DNA from: Natronosporangium hydrolyticum
GTDB lineage: Bacteria; Actinomycetota; Actinomycetes; Mycobacteriales; Micromonosporaceae
Assembly (NCBI RefSeq): GCF_016925615.1
Contig: NZ_CP070499.1
Location: forward strand, 5,146,001 to 5,210,000
DNA: 64,000 nt
Direction of reading: 5' to 3'
Each line of letters starts with the position of its first letter. Position 1 is the first letter of the stretch. The position numbers were made by a program, and so were the translations under genes. A model generated the notes under the pieces. The model made no database searches, had not been told where the DNA came from, and saw nothing but the letters and a program-made list of their open reading frames with translations. This document shows positions 39,031 to 46,613 of this stretch, in pieces.

Positions 39031-40212
39031 TCACTCCCAGCTGGCGGCGGCGGGGAGCCGAACCCCCACGGTCAGGCCACCACCCTCACGCGGGGTTGCC
39101 GTCACCTCGCCGCCGTGCGCCTGGGCGACCGCCCGGGCGATCGACAGGCCCAGACCCATGCCTCGATCCTGGCCGCCGCTGGTCACCCGGTCTGCCGCCG
39201 AGGCCCGCCGGAACGGTTCGAACAGCACCGGGACCTCGTACGCGGGTACGACCCGACCGGTGTTCGCCACCGTGACGGTGGTGTACCCGTCCTCGACTCC
39301 GGTCGCAGCCGATAGCCAGCCGCCGTCCTGCAGGTTGTGCCGGACCGCGTTCTCCACCAGGTTGTGCACCAGCCGCTCCAACAACACCGGATCTCCGGTG
39401 GTCTCGGCCGGTCGGAGCTCCTGGATCACCTCGACTCCAGACCCGCCGACCGGGTCCAGCGCGTGTGCCACCACCTCGGCGAGATCCACCGGGGACCGCT
39501 CCACCACCCGGTGTTCGGATTCGGCGAGGATGAGCAATCCGTCGATCAGCCGCTCGTGGCGGGCGTTCACCACGAGCAGCGACTCGCCCAGTTCCCGCAC
39601 CTCCTGCGAGGCGTCTGGTCGGGTGATCGCCAGCTCCAGCAGCGCCCGGTTCACCGCCAGCGGGGTGCGAATCTCGTGCGAGGCGTTCGCGACGAACCGA
39701 CGCTGCCCGTCGAACGACCGGTCCAGCCGTTCCAGCATCAGGTCGAAGGTGTCGGCCAACTCGCGCAGCTCATCGCGTGGGCCGGTAGACCCGATCCGTT
39801 CTCGCAGGCTGTGGCCGGGGCTGCCGGTGGCGATCCGGCGGGCGGTAGCGGTGATGCGGTGCACCGGGGTCAGCACCCTACCGGCCACCACCCAACCCAA
39901 CCCGATCGCCACCAGTCCCACGGCCGCCAGCGCAGCGGTGCCGTAGATGAGCAGGGACCGCTGGGCTTCGGCCTGGGCCTGCGCGTTCTGTAGATCTTGG
40001 GCGAAGCGTACGGCCTCGGCCAGTTTCACTCCCTGGTCGACGGTCTCCGCCGACCCCACGCGGTAGGCATCCTGCGACGTCGCCACCGTCAGCCGGTCCG
40101 CCAAGCTGTGCGCCACCAGCAGGTAGGCCACCCCTAACAGGAGGGCCCCAGCAAGCAGAAACAGCCCGCCGTACACCAGGGTCAGCCGCGTCCGAATCGT
40201 CAACCGTTTCAT
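39031..40212 (-). CDS. Sensor histidine kinase with HAMP domain
   Basis: The protein has 393 residues from ATG 40212, overlapping the regulator stop (ATGA). The first helix (about 12-34) and second helix (about 89-112) enclose a short extracytoplasmic domain of roughly 50 residues. HAMP (about 112-165) follows, then the H-box ANASHEIRTPLAVNRALLEL with H179, N-box LVHNLVENAVRHN, G1 VTVANTGRVV and G2 RGMGLGLSIARAVAQAHGG. Standard CutS/TrcS-like kinase. The signal is unknown. Confidence 0.92.
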   Translation of the reverse strand: MKRLTIRTRLTLVYGGLFLLAGALLLGVAYLLVAHSLADRLTVATSQDAYRVGSAETVDQGVKLAEAVRFAQDLQNAQAQAEAQRSLLIYGTAALAAVGLVAIGLGWVVAGRVLTPVHRITATARRIATGSPGHSLRERIGSTGPRDELRELADTFDLMLERLDRSFDGQRRFVANASHEIRTPLAVNRALLELAITRPDASQEVRELGESLLVVNARHERLIDGLLILAESEHRVVERSPVDLAEVVAHALDPVGGSGVEVIQELRPAETTGDPVLLERLVHNLVENAVRHNLQDGGWLSAATGVEDGYTTVTVANTGRVVPAYEVPVLFEPFRRASAADRVTSGGQDRGMGLGLSIARAVAQAHGGEVTATPREGGGLTVGVRLPAAASWE

Positions 40213-40871
40213 CGCAGCCGATACCCCACTCCGGTAATCGTCTCCACCAACGGTGGCTCGCCTAGTTTGCGTCGCAACTTCATCACGGTCACCCGAACCA
40301 CATTGGTGAACGGGTCGATGTGCTCGTCCCACACTCGCTCCAGCAGCTGTTCGCCCGAGACCACCGCCCCGTCGGCGCGGAGCAGCTCGGCCAGGACCGC
40401 GAACTCCTTGCGGGACAGCTGCAGCCTGGTAGTGCCCCGGTGCGCTTCCTGGCGGCCCGGGTCGAGCCGGATTCCGCTCCGATCCAGTACCGGCGGCGCC
40501 GCAGGTAGGGTCCGCCGGGCTAGGGCGTGTACCCGGGCCGCCAGCTCCACGAAGGCGAACGGTTTGGTGAGGTAGTCGTCGGCGCCGATCGCCAACCCAG
40601 CCACCCGGTCCCGCACGGCCGTGGCCGCGGTCACCATCAGCACCCGGGGCGGTGCGGCGACCTCGGTGACCGCCCGGCACACCTCGTCGCCGTGCACCAC
40701 CGGCAAATCCCGGTCGAGCACGACCACGTCGTACTCGTTGATCCGCAGCCGCGACAGGGCATCGTCACCGTCGTAGGCGACGTCGACTGCGAACGCCTCC
40801 CGGCGTAGCCACTCCGCGATCGCGTCCGCCAGCAGCCGTTCATCCTCTGCCACCAGCACCCGCATCTCCAC
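40209..40871 (-). CDS. OmpR-family response regulator (partner of the kinase at 39031-40212)
   Basis: The protein has 220 residues (or 218 if it starts at the second Met). The receiver domain has VAEDERLLADA, phosphoacceptor D53 in VVLDRDLPVVHG and K103 in YLTKPFAF. The winged-helix output domain has LSRKEFAVLAELLRADGAVVSGEQLLERVWDEHIDPFTNVVRVTVMKLRRKL and GVGYRLR. An 11-base-period direct repeat lies 41-59 bases upstream and is the likely autoregulatory box. It is translationally coupled to the kinase. Confidence 0.93.
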   Translation of the reverse strand: MEMRVLVAEDERLLADAIAEWLRREAFAVDVAYDGDDALSRLRINEYDVVVLDRDLPVVHGDEVCRAVTEVAAPPRVLMVTAATAVRDRVAGLAIGADDYLTKPFAFVELAARVHALARRTLPAAPPVLDRSGIRLDPGRQEAHRGTTRLQLSRKEFAVLAELLRADGAVVSGEQLLERVWDEHIDPFTNVVRVTVMKLRRKLGEPPLVETITGVGYRLR

Positions 40872-40911
40872 CTCCGGTATCGCACTCCGCCCGCCCTATC
40901 CTGGACCGGCG

Positions 40912-40930
40912 GGCATAACGTCGGCGTAAC
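40912..40930 (-). promoter_or_regulatory. OmpR/PhoB-style direct repeat upstream of the second response regulator
   Basis: On the minus strand, GTTACGCC (40930-40923) is followed by GTTATGCC (40919-40912), an 11-base period. It lies 41 bases before the regulator start and is probably the autoregulatory site. The rest of the gap 40872-41071 shows no other signal. Confidence 0.5.
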
Positions 40931-41071
40931 CGTCGGCCAGCGGCCACCGGGAGCCCACGTTCCTGAAGTCGCCCGTTCGAGTGACGAGGAGTGAGGTTTG
41001 GCGGTGGTGTCGCCAGGACCACCAGACGCATCCCCAGAGATCCGTACCAGCATCGCCGCGTCGTTACCGAA

Positions 41072-41521
41072 TCAGCTTGAATCTCGCCCGCCGACGAGCG
41101 GGTTACGGACGGGCAGGTCGGGAAACCGGCCGAAGTCCCGGTCCGCGCTCCAGAACTCCCGGACGCCGTGCAGGCGGCACAGCGCGGCGACCCGGGCATC
41201 ATGCACCATCGGGCCGCGTACCTTGCCGGATTGCAGCATCGAGCGAAGCTCGGACCAGTAGCTGCCCGCCTCGTGCAGCAACACCAGCGACGGGGAGCCC
41301 AGCCACGCGTCCAGCTGGGTGATCGCCTCGTCGGAGGTGCTCGGCGGGTCGTAGATCCGAGGGTGGGTGGCGGTCGAGTAGAACTCGTGGATGCACGGCC
41401 ACGGGATCGCCCACGCCGCCGGTGACTCGGCGAGCCCGCGGACCAGTTGCGCGGCCGGCTCATGGAACGCCGAATCGCGCCTGTGCGCGTAGACGAGCAG
41501 GTTCGTGTCGAGGGCGATCAC
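41072..41521 (-). CDS. vapC: VapC-type PIN-domain toxin
   Basis: The protein has 149 residues of the PIN domain fold. The first acidic residue is D5 in MIALDTNLLVYAHRR, the second is Glu in IHEFYSTATH, and the last cluster is MVHDARVAALCRLHGVREFWSADRDFGRFP. PIN toxins are magnesium-dependent RNases acting on tRNA or rRNA. The ATG overlaps the antitoxin stop (ATGA), the usual antitoxin-first arrangement. Target unknown. Confidence 0.9.
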   Translation of the reverse strand: MIALDTNLLVYAHRRDSAFHEPAAQLVRGLAESPAAWAIPWPCIHEFYSTATHPRIYDPPSTSDEAITQLDAWLGSPSLVLLHEAGSYWSELRSMLQSGKVRGPMVHDARVAALCRLHGVREFWSADRDFGRFPDLPVRNPLVGGRDSS

Positions 41522-41760
41522 GCGCGGTCGCCGTAGATGGCGGCGCGGATCTCGTCCCAGCTGGCGTCCTGAAACTCCGGCCGCAGCCCGGCACCGTCGA
41601 CGGAGGCGTCGGGCAGACGGAATCGAGCACCGGCGCGACGCCCCGCCAACGCCGCCCGCAGCCCGTCTTCGACCAGCGCCCGCAGGGTCGTGCCCTCGGC
41701 GCGCGCCACCTCCTGAGCTTCCTGCACCAGCGGGTCGGGCAGCTCCACGGTCGTCTTCAT
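41518..41760 (-). CDS. vapB: VapB-type antitoxin
   Basis: The protein has 80 residues. The N-terminal ribbon-helix-helix-like MKTTVELPDPLVQEAQEVARAEGTTLRALVEDGLRAAL is the DNA-binding half. A C-terminal tail with FRLPDASVDGAGLRPEFQDASWDEIRAAIYGD would wrap the toxin. It precedes vapC by a 4-base overlap and is expected to autorepress the pair. Confidence 0.88.
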   Translation of the reverse strand: MKTTVELPDPLVQEAQEVARAEGTTLRALVEDGLRAALAGRRAGARFRLPDASVDGAGLRPEFQDASWDEIRAAIYGDRA

Positions 41761-41815
41761 ATGGCTGAGAATACCACTCCTCCCGTACTCCCGTACTCGG
41801 TGCGATTGCTCGCCG

Positions 41816-42330
41816 TCATGCCGTTCGTTCCTCGCTCAGTTGGGGGTCGGCCGGAGCCGGCTCGGTGGGCAGCGCGCGGGTCGTGCGCAGTGGGGAGAGC
41901 AGGACCGGCAGGAACGCCAGGCACTTGCCGATGCCGAGGACCAGCAGCGCGGCCCGCACTCCCAGCAGCTCACCGAGCACGCCGGCGAGCAGCGCGCCGA
42001 CCGGCATGGCGCCGAAGACCAGGAACCGGATGGTGCGTTCATCCGGCCCAACAGCTGGTCGGGCGTGACCGCCTGCCGGAAGCTGACCTGGGTGACGTTG
42101 TAGACGACAATGCCGATCGAGGTGACGAAGCCGCCGGCGGCTGCCAGCCACAGCCGCCAACCGGGCTGTGCGACCAGCGGCATCAGCAACACAAACGGGC
42201 TGGTGAGCAGGACCGAGAGGCAGATCGCCGGGCCCTGGCCGAGCCAGCGCGCGACCGGGCGGGCCAGCAGCCGAAGCGGATCGCGACCAGGTAGAGCTGG
42301 CCTATGGTCAGGGCGCTGGCCCGGCGGGAC
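41816..42330 (-). pseudogene. Decayed MFS transporter (C-terminal remnant with frameshifts)
   Basis: In one minus-strand frame the segment LARPVARWLGQGPAICLSVLLTSPFVLLMPLVAQ ... VSFRQAVTPDQLLGRMNA reads as the C-terminal half of an MFS macrolide-type efflux protein. It then breaks near 42036, and the continuation RFLVFGAMPVGALLAGVLGELLGVRAALLVLGI is found in another frame to the stop at 41818-41816. The junction fits loss of one base in the usual GRMNA-T-xRF codons. A further piece, LTIGQLYLVAIRF, near 42300 is in a third frame, and the N-terminal half is absent. It abuts the TPR-like gene at 42405. Confidence 0.75.
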
Positions 42331-42404
42331 CGCCGCCGCGAGCGGTGGCCGCCAGCGAGCCCGACCCGTAAGGTAATCGACAACCCGAGAGCCGGAGGTG
42401 GACA

Positions 42405-43175
42405 ATGTGGCCCTGGCGCAAGCGCGACCGCGGCGCCGACAGCAGCTACCGGGCACCCGACCGGCAGGTCGCCAACGGCTTGAAGCTCTGCCAAAAGGGC
42501 AAGCTCGCCGACGCCCTGCCCCTGTTCGAGCAGGCCGCCGCGGCATACCGGACGATCGGCGAGGAGCAGACCGCGCCCGAGGATCGCGCGGTCGCCGCCC
42601 GCCGGGTCGCGAACGCCCTTCGACTCGTCGGCAGAGTCCGCAATGACCTCGGCCGCTATGACGAGGCCACGGCCCCCGGCCGGGACGCGGTCAACCTGCT
42701 GGGCCAGCTCGCACCGGGTCAGGACGCGGCGACCATCGCGCGCGACCACCCCGAGCTCGCCGCCGAGTTCGCCGCCGCCGCCGAAGACCTCGCCCGCTCC
42801 GAGAGCAACCTGTTGGTGGTCGTGGCGAAGCAGGGGCTGGCGACCGACGAGCGGGCCACCCAGGCGCTACAGGCGGCGCACATCGCGCTCCGGTTCCGGG
42901 AGTCACTGGTGGACCACGACGACCCCACGACGTGGCCCCCGCTCGCCAGTGCGCTGCTCCAGGCCGGGCACGTCGAGCTGCTGCTCACACAGGAGTCGGC
43001 CGTCCCAAAGATCACCCGGGCAACCGGCATTCTGCTGGCCGCCGACGACGCCCCGTTGAAAGAGCGGGCGATGCAGGCGCTACAGCTCGCCGAGCGCGTC
43101 TTCTCTCCGCAGCTGATCGCCGCCCACCCCGTCGCCGTCGACCCGCGCCGCGCACTCCAACAACCCACGCCCTGA
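42405..43175 (+). CDS. Hypothetical TPR-like protein, paralogue 1
   Basis: The protein has 256 residues, soluble and all-helical. It begins MWPWRKR and then has tandem helix pairs such as QVANGLKLCQKGKLADALPLFEQAAAAYRTIGEE, RVANALRLVGRVRNDLGRYDEA and LASALLQAGHVELLLTQESAVPKITRA, consistent with tetratricopeptide-like repeats. GGAGGT precedes the ATG by six bases. It is strongly similar to the 256-residue protein at 43860, with the same N-terminus and ribosome-site context. A 40-base hairpin terminates it. Function unknown; scaffold or regulator by fold. Confidence 0.8.
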   Translation: MWPWRKRDRGADSSYRAPDRQVANGLKLCQKGKLADALPLFEQAAAAYRTIGEEQTAPEDRAVAARRVANALRLVGRVRNDLGRYDEATAPGRDAVNLLGQLAPGQDAATIARDHPELAAEFAAAAEDLARSESNLLVVVAKQGLATDERATQALQAAHIALRFRESLVDHDDPTTWPPLASALLQAGHVELLLTQESAVPKITRATGILLAADDAPLKERAMQALQLAERVFSPQLIAAHPVAVDPRRALQQPTP

Positions 43176-43227
43176 GGTTGACGGACCAGCCCGCAGGAGC
43201 CGGTCCGATTATCACCCGAACGGGCAC

Positions 43228-43267
43228 GGGGTCTTTGGTCCCGGGGATGACCGGGACCAAAGACCCC
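43228..43267 (+). terminator. Perfect hairpin after TPR-like paralogue 1
   Basis: A 17-base perfect stem, GGGGTCTTTGGTCCCGG (43228-43244) with 43251-43267, has the 6-base loop GGATGA. It is 53 bases after the stop and 35 bases before the MauE/DoxX start. There is no T-run. Confidence 0.75.
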
Positions 43268-43302
43268 ACCCGGACCACCCGTCACGGTGCGACCATGCCG
43301 CC

Positions 43303-43791
43303 ATGGCGGAAGTAGGAAACGCCGGGCAGGCACTGCTCGGGCTCGCCGCCCGCGCAGTACTCGCCGGAGTGTGGCTCTACGCCGGCCTGAACAAGGTGAC
43401 CGATCTGGACGGTTCAATCCGCGCCGTCAAGGCGTACGAGCTGCTGCCCTCCGCCGCCGCCGAGCTGGTCGGCGCGGCGCTGCCGCTGGTCGAGCTGGCG
43501 CTCGCGGCGCTGCTGCTGCTCGGGCTGGCCACCCGGCTCGCCGCGGCGACGTCGGCGCTGCTGCTGACCGGGTTCGTCATCGGGGTGGCGGCCGCCTGGG
43601 CGCGGGGCCTGCAGATCGACTGCGGCTGCTTCGGCGGCGGCGGTGAGCTCGCCGCCGACCAGGCCACCAACTACGGCACGGTGCTCGCCCGGGACGTGCT
43701 GTTTCTGCTGGCCGCGGCGTGGCTACTGTGGCGGCCGGTCACCCGCTGGTCGGTCGACGCCGCCCTCGCCCGGCGTACCGGACAGCGCTGA
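43303..43791 (+). CDS. MauE/DoxX-family membrane protein
   Basis: The protein has 162 residues and four membrane helices. The first helix is GLAARAVLAGVWLYAGLNKVTDLDGS, and a cysteine pair lies in LQIDCGCFGGGGELAADQATNYG between helices 3 and 4. MauE-like proteins are thought to pass reducing equivalents to periplasmic thioredoxin-fold partners, so the DsbA-like gene at 44676 is a natural partner, although convergent. The gene lies between the two TPR-like paralogues, an arrangement suggesting a functional cassette. Confidence 0.82.
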   Translation: MAEVGNAGQALLGLAARAVLAGVWLYAGLNKVTDLDGSIRAVKAYELLPSAAAELVGAALPLVELALAALLLLGLATRLAAATSALLLTGFVIGVAAAWARGLQIDCGCFGGGGELAADQATNYGTVLARDVLFLLAAAWLLWRPVTRWSVDAALARRTGQR

Positions 43792-43859
43792 CCCGTGGCC
43801 CGCAGCCGCGGCTCCGGTTAGGGTGGAGCGCCACAGCCCGCGAACAACGGAGGTGGCCG

Positions 43860-44630
43860 ATGTGGCCGTGGCGCCGACGCGCGGACCCGCCACCACCAGA
43901 GCCCGCCGAGGAGCTCTACGAGGCTGCCGACCTGCAGGTCGCCCAGGGCGTCGAGCAGTGCAGCCAGGGTCAACTGGCGGACGCGGTGCCGCTGTTCGCC
44001 GCCGCGGCGCACGCCTACCGGCAGATCGGCGACGCGCAGGCGGACCCGCGCGAGCGGGTGCACACGGTGACCCGGCTCGCCTCGGTGCAACAGCTGACCT
44101 GCAAAGCACTCAACGACCTCGGCGAATACGACCAGGCCGTCGATGCCGGCTGGGAGTCGGTCCAGCTGCTCGACCAGCTCCTGCCCGACAACCAACCCGC
44201 CGAGATCGCCCGCACCGCCCCCGACCTGATGGCGGAGTACGCGACCTCGCTCGACGACCTCGCCCGCGCCGCCGGCAACGCCATGGTCACCGCGGCGCAA
44301 GCCGAAGCCCTCACCGAAGAGGTGGTCACCCAGGCCCTCCGCTTCGGCAAGGCCGCCCTCGGGCTCCGAGAAGCGCTGCTCGACCGGGAAGCGTCGGCGA
44401 CCTGGCATGCGCTGGCGAACGCGCTGCTCCAACTGGGCCACGTCGAACTCCTACTCGAACAGGAATCGGCGGTGCCGCGGATCACCCGCGCCAACGGCAT
44501 CCTGCTCGGCGCAGAGCCGGACGACCCGCTGCGGGCACGAGGGCTGCAGACCCTGAAGCTCGCCGATCAGCTGTTCCCGGAGGCGGTCGCCCGCAACCCG
44601 ATCGCCATCGACCCGCGCGACGCGCTCTGA
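43860..44630 (+). CDS. Hypothetical TPR-like protein, paralogue 2
   Basis: The protein has 256 residues and starts MWPWRRR. Segments QVAQGVEQCSQGQLADAVPLFAAAAHAYRQIGD, LNDLGEYDQAVDAG and LANALLQLGHVELLLEQESAVPRITRANGILLGA align closely with paralogue 1 at the same positions, as does the C-terminal NPIAIDPRDAL. The ribosome site GGAGGTGGCCG-ATG is nearly the same as that of paralogue 1, so the duplication included the leader. It ends 45 bases from the convergent DsbA-like gene, with no hairpin seen. Function unknown. Confidence 0.8.
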   Translation: MWPWRRRADPPPPEPAEELYEAADLQVAQGVEQCSQGQLADAVPLFAAAAHAYRQIGDAQADPRERVHTVTRLASVQQLTCKALNDLGEYDQAVDAGWESVQLLDQLLPDNQPAEIARTAPDLMAEYATSLDDLARAAGNAMVTAAQAEALTEEVVTQALRFGKAALGLREALLDREASATWHALANALLQLGHVELLLEQESAVPRITRANGILLGAEPDDPLRARGLQTLKLADQLFPEAVARNPIAIDPRDAL

Positions 44631-44675
44631 CCGCTGCTCTAGACCGCCGCCGGATCGCTGCCCTGACCGCCGCCG

Positions 44676-45389
44676 TCAGTTGCCCAGCTGCCGCAGCGCC
44701 GCCGCGTCGACCGCCTCGACCAGTGCCGGCACACTGAGCGACTCGAGCCGGGCCCCGTCGACCAGGACGGTGGGGGTCCCGTGCACTCCCTGATCGGCAG
44801 CGGCCTCGGTCGCGAAGCCCACCCAATCGCGGTAGTCACCGTCGCGTACACATTGGTCGAACGTGGCATCCATCGCCCCGGCCTGGGCACCCACCCCGCT
44901 GATGTCGGCGTCGGTAAGCCCGACGCTACCCGGCTGCGGCGCGACGGCGAGCAGCTCATCGACGAACTCGTCGAGGATTCCGCTGTCGGCGGCGCAACCG
45001 GCGGCGGCCGCGGCACGGGTCGAATATCGGGTCGAGGTCCGGTCGTCCAGAATCGCGATCGGACGGTAGACCAGCGTGACCACGTCATCGGCGAGATACT
45101 CGTCGAGCACCGGCCGCGACGCCTGGTCGAACTGCTGGCACGCGGGGCAGAGGAAGTCGAGGTAGACCTCCACGACCACCGGGCCGTCGCCGACCGGCAA
45201 CCCGGCCTCATCCTCGGTTGCTGCCGCGGGCACCGCCACGTCACCGGGGCGACCCGCCTGCCAGATCCCGATCCCTACCAGGCCGGCGGCGAGCAGGCCA
45301 GCGACCGCCACAATGGAAACCCATCGGGCAGACTGCGGTGTCTGCGCCGCCCGTTGCGCCCGCCGCTGCCGTGCCGTCCGTTTCGTCAC
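44676..45389 (-). CDS. Membrane-anchored DsbA-like thiol oxidoreductase
   Basis: The protein has 237 residues. A basic N-terminus and membrane anchor (about 23-44) are followed by a thioredoxin fold with an inserted helical domain. The active site is C81-P-A-C84 in DFLCPACQQF, and the cis-proline loop is HGTPTVLVDGARL. It probably forms or isomerises disulfides outside the membrane. The MauE/DoxX protein encoded nearby could be its redox partner. Single gene, ending convergent to TPR-like paralogue 2. Confidence 0.88.
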   Translation of the reverse strand: MTKRTARQRRAQRAAQTPQSARWVSIVAVAGLLAAGLVGIGIWQAGRPGDVAVPAAATEDEAGLPVGDGPVVVEVYLDFLCPACQQFDQASRPVLDEYLADDVVTLVYRPIAILDDRTSTRYSTRAAAAAGCAADSGILDEFVDELLAVAPQPGSVGLTDADISGVGAQAGAMDATFDQCVRDGDYRDWVGFATEAAADQGVHGTPTVLVDGARLESLSVPALVEAVDAAALRQLGN

Positions 45390-45499
45390 CGGGTCAGCCT
45401 GCCGGCGGTGTCGAACTCCCGGCCATGGCCGTTGGTCCCCGACGGTCGGGCCTAAGGACCTCCGACACCACCCCGCGCCGCGGGGCCCGCGGCGGGCGA

Positions 45500-45997
45500 T
45501 CAGTCGATCGGCGTAACGCTGGCCGGGTCGGTGCTGTCGAGAGACGACACCGCCACGACGCCGACAAAGGAGCCGTCGTACTCCAGGACCACCCGCGTGA
45601 CCGGTCCAGCAGCATCCTCCGCCCGGACAAGGTCAAGAATCGCGCTGTGCTCAGCTGGCGGCAGCACCACCCCCTGGTCCCCACCCTCGGCGGTAACATC
45701 CCCCAGCGGGCCGCTGAGCACCAGGCAGTGCTCGCCCCCGGCATACTCGATGTAGTGGGTGTCGCCGTCGCAGAGCCCCACCGTCCGGCCGTAGAGCCCG
45801 GGCCGCAGCTCCCCCGTCGCCTCGTAACTGATCGAGTCATCGACGGTGTAAACCTGCACGGTGTGCGCACCGGCCGGCACGGCGTCGCCCCCGAGCAGGC
45901 CGAATCCGGCGACCGCCGCCACCGCGGCCACCGCCGCACCAGCCGCGACCGTCTTCACCTTGTGCTGCGCCACCTTGGCTACCAGCTGACCACTCAC
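45500..45997 (-). CDS. Hypothetical membrane-anchored extracytoplasmic protein
   Basis: The protein has about 165 residues from GTG 45997, chosen because GAGGAG lies seven bases upstream; TTG 46027 is an alternative. One hydrophobic segment (TVAAGAAVAAVAAVAGFGLLGG) is followed by an outside domain rich in beta-forming residues, with GLCDGDTHYIEYAGGEHCLVLSG holding two cysteines that could form a disulfide. No family was recognised. Its neighbour is the DsbA-like protein, a possible folding partner. Confidence 0.65.
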   Translation of the reverse strand: MSGQLVAKVAQHKVKTVAAGAAVAAVAAVAGFGLLGGDAVPAGAHTVQVYTVDDSISYEATGELRPGLYGRTVGLCDGDTHYIEYAGGEHCLVLSGPLGDVTAEGGDQGVVLPPAEHSAILDLVRAEDAAGPVTRVVLEYDGSFVGVVAVSSLDSTDPASVTPID

Positions 45998-46027
45998 GGA
46001 CCGCTCCTCTACGAGAGTTTGCTCCAA

Positions 46028-46613
46028 CTGCCTTAGAGCCTAGGAATCCGAAGTGGCCAGAGCATGAGTACGCGTGCTCAACGGCTCGCACGTAAGAGTC
46101 TCCCCCTTCCCGCTGAGACGAAAGAGGGCCACGATGGCCGTTACTTGGTCGCTAGAGCAGCACGAATCGGGCATAGCTGAACATAAGTTTGGGCTGCGAA
46201 ATTCAAGATCGCTAGAGCTCTGCAGCTTTCACATGCCCTCTTTCATCCACCTACGGGCGGTCCCGCCAGGGGCCACGTATTTCTTGGTGGGCTGAGTGGC
46301 GCCTGATATGCCGCGACCAACCCTTTTTGCCGCCATAGTGGATCACCACTCAACCCACCAAGCGGGCCATCGGCCTGACTGACGCTGCAGATCACCGGCT
46401 CTTGGAGCGAAGGCCCCTCACCTCCGACCTCACAGGTCGACAGCTCCCGGACCCATCCCGATGCGCGAGGAGGACTCTTCCACAACACCGCGCACCAGCC
46501 CTATCGGAAGATCAAGTGCCCTGCAGCTGTACGACACGCGGTGTGTCGTACAGCTGCAGGGCACTTGATCTCTCGGTAAGGGCTGGCGACCGCGAAGCGG
46601 CCGAACTCGGGCC
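46028..46613. other. Gene-poor spacer before CRISPR array 1
   Basis: No convincing gene is seen. A 17-base inverted repeat (46283-46299 with 46346-46362, one mismatch, starting CTTGGTGGG) encloses 46 bases, in a stretch with somewhat lower GC content than the surroundings. An ATG at 46134 with GAGGG upstream opens a 53-codon frame, but nothing supports it. The perfect hairpin at 46509-46571 closes the region. Confidence 0.5.
46509..46571 (-). terminator. Perfect 29-base hairpin beyond the distal end of CRISPR array 1
   Basis: Arms 46509-46537 and 46543-46571 are perfectly complementary, starting AGATCAAGTGCCCTGCAGCT, with a 5-base loop. It lies 43 bases past the last recognisable (decayed) repeat, in the direction of array transcription, so it probably ends the pre-crRNA. 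Confidence 0.65.

Noticed and set aside
46134-46295. Small plus-strand frame with a GAGGG ribosome-like site before array 1
   Set aside because: There is no recognisable protein character, and part of it lies in the inverted repeat at 46283-46362.
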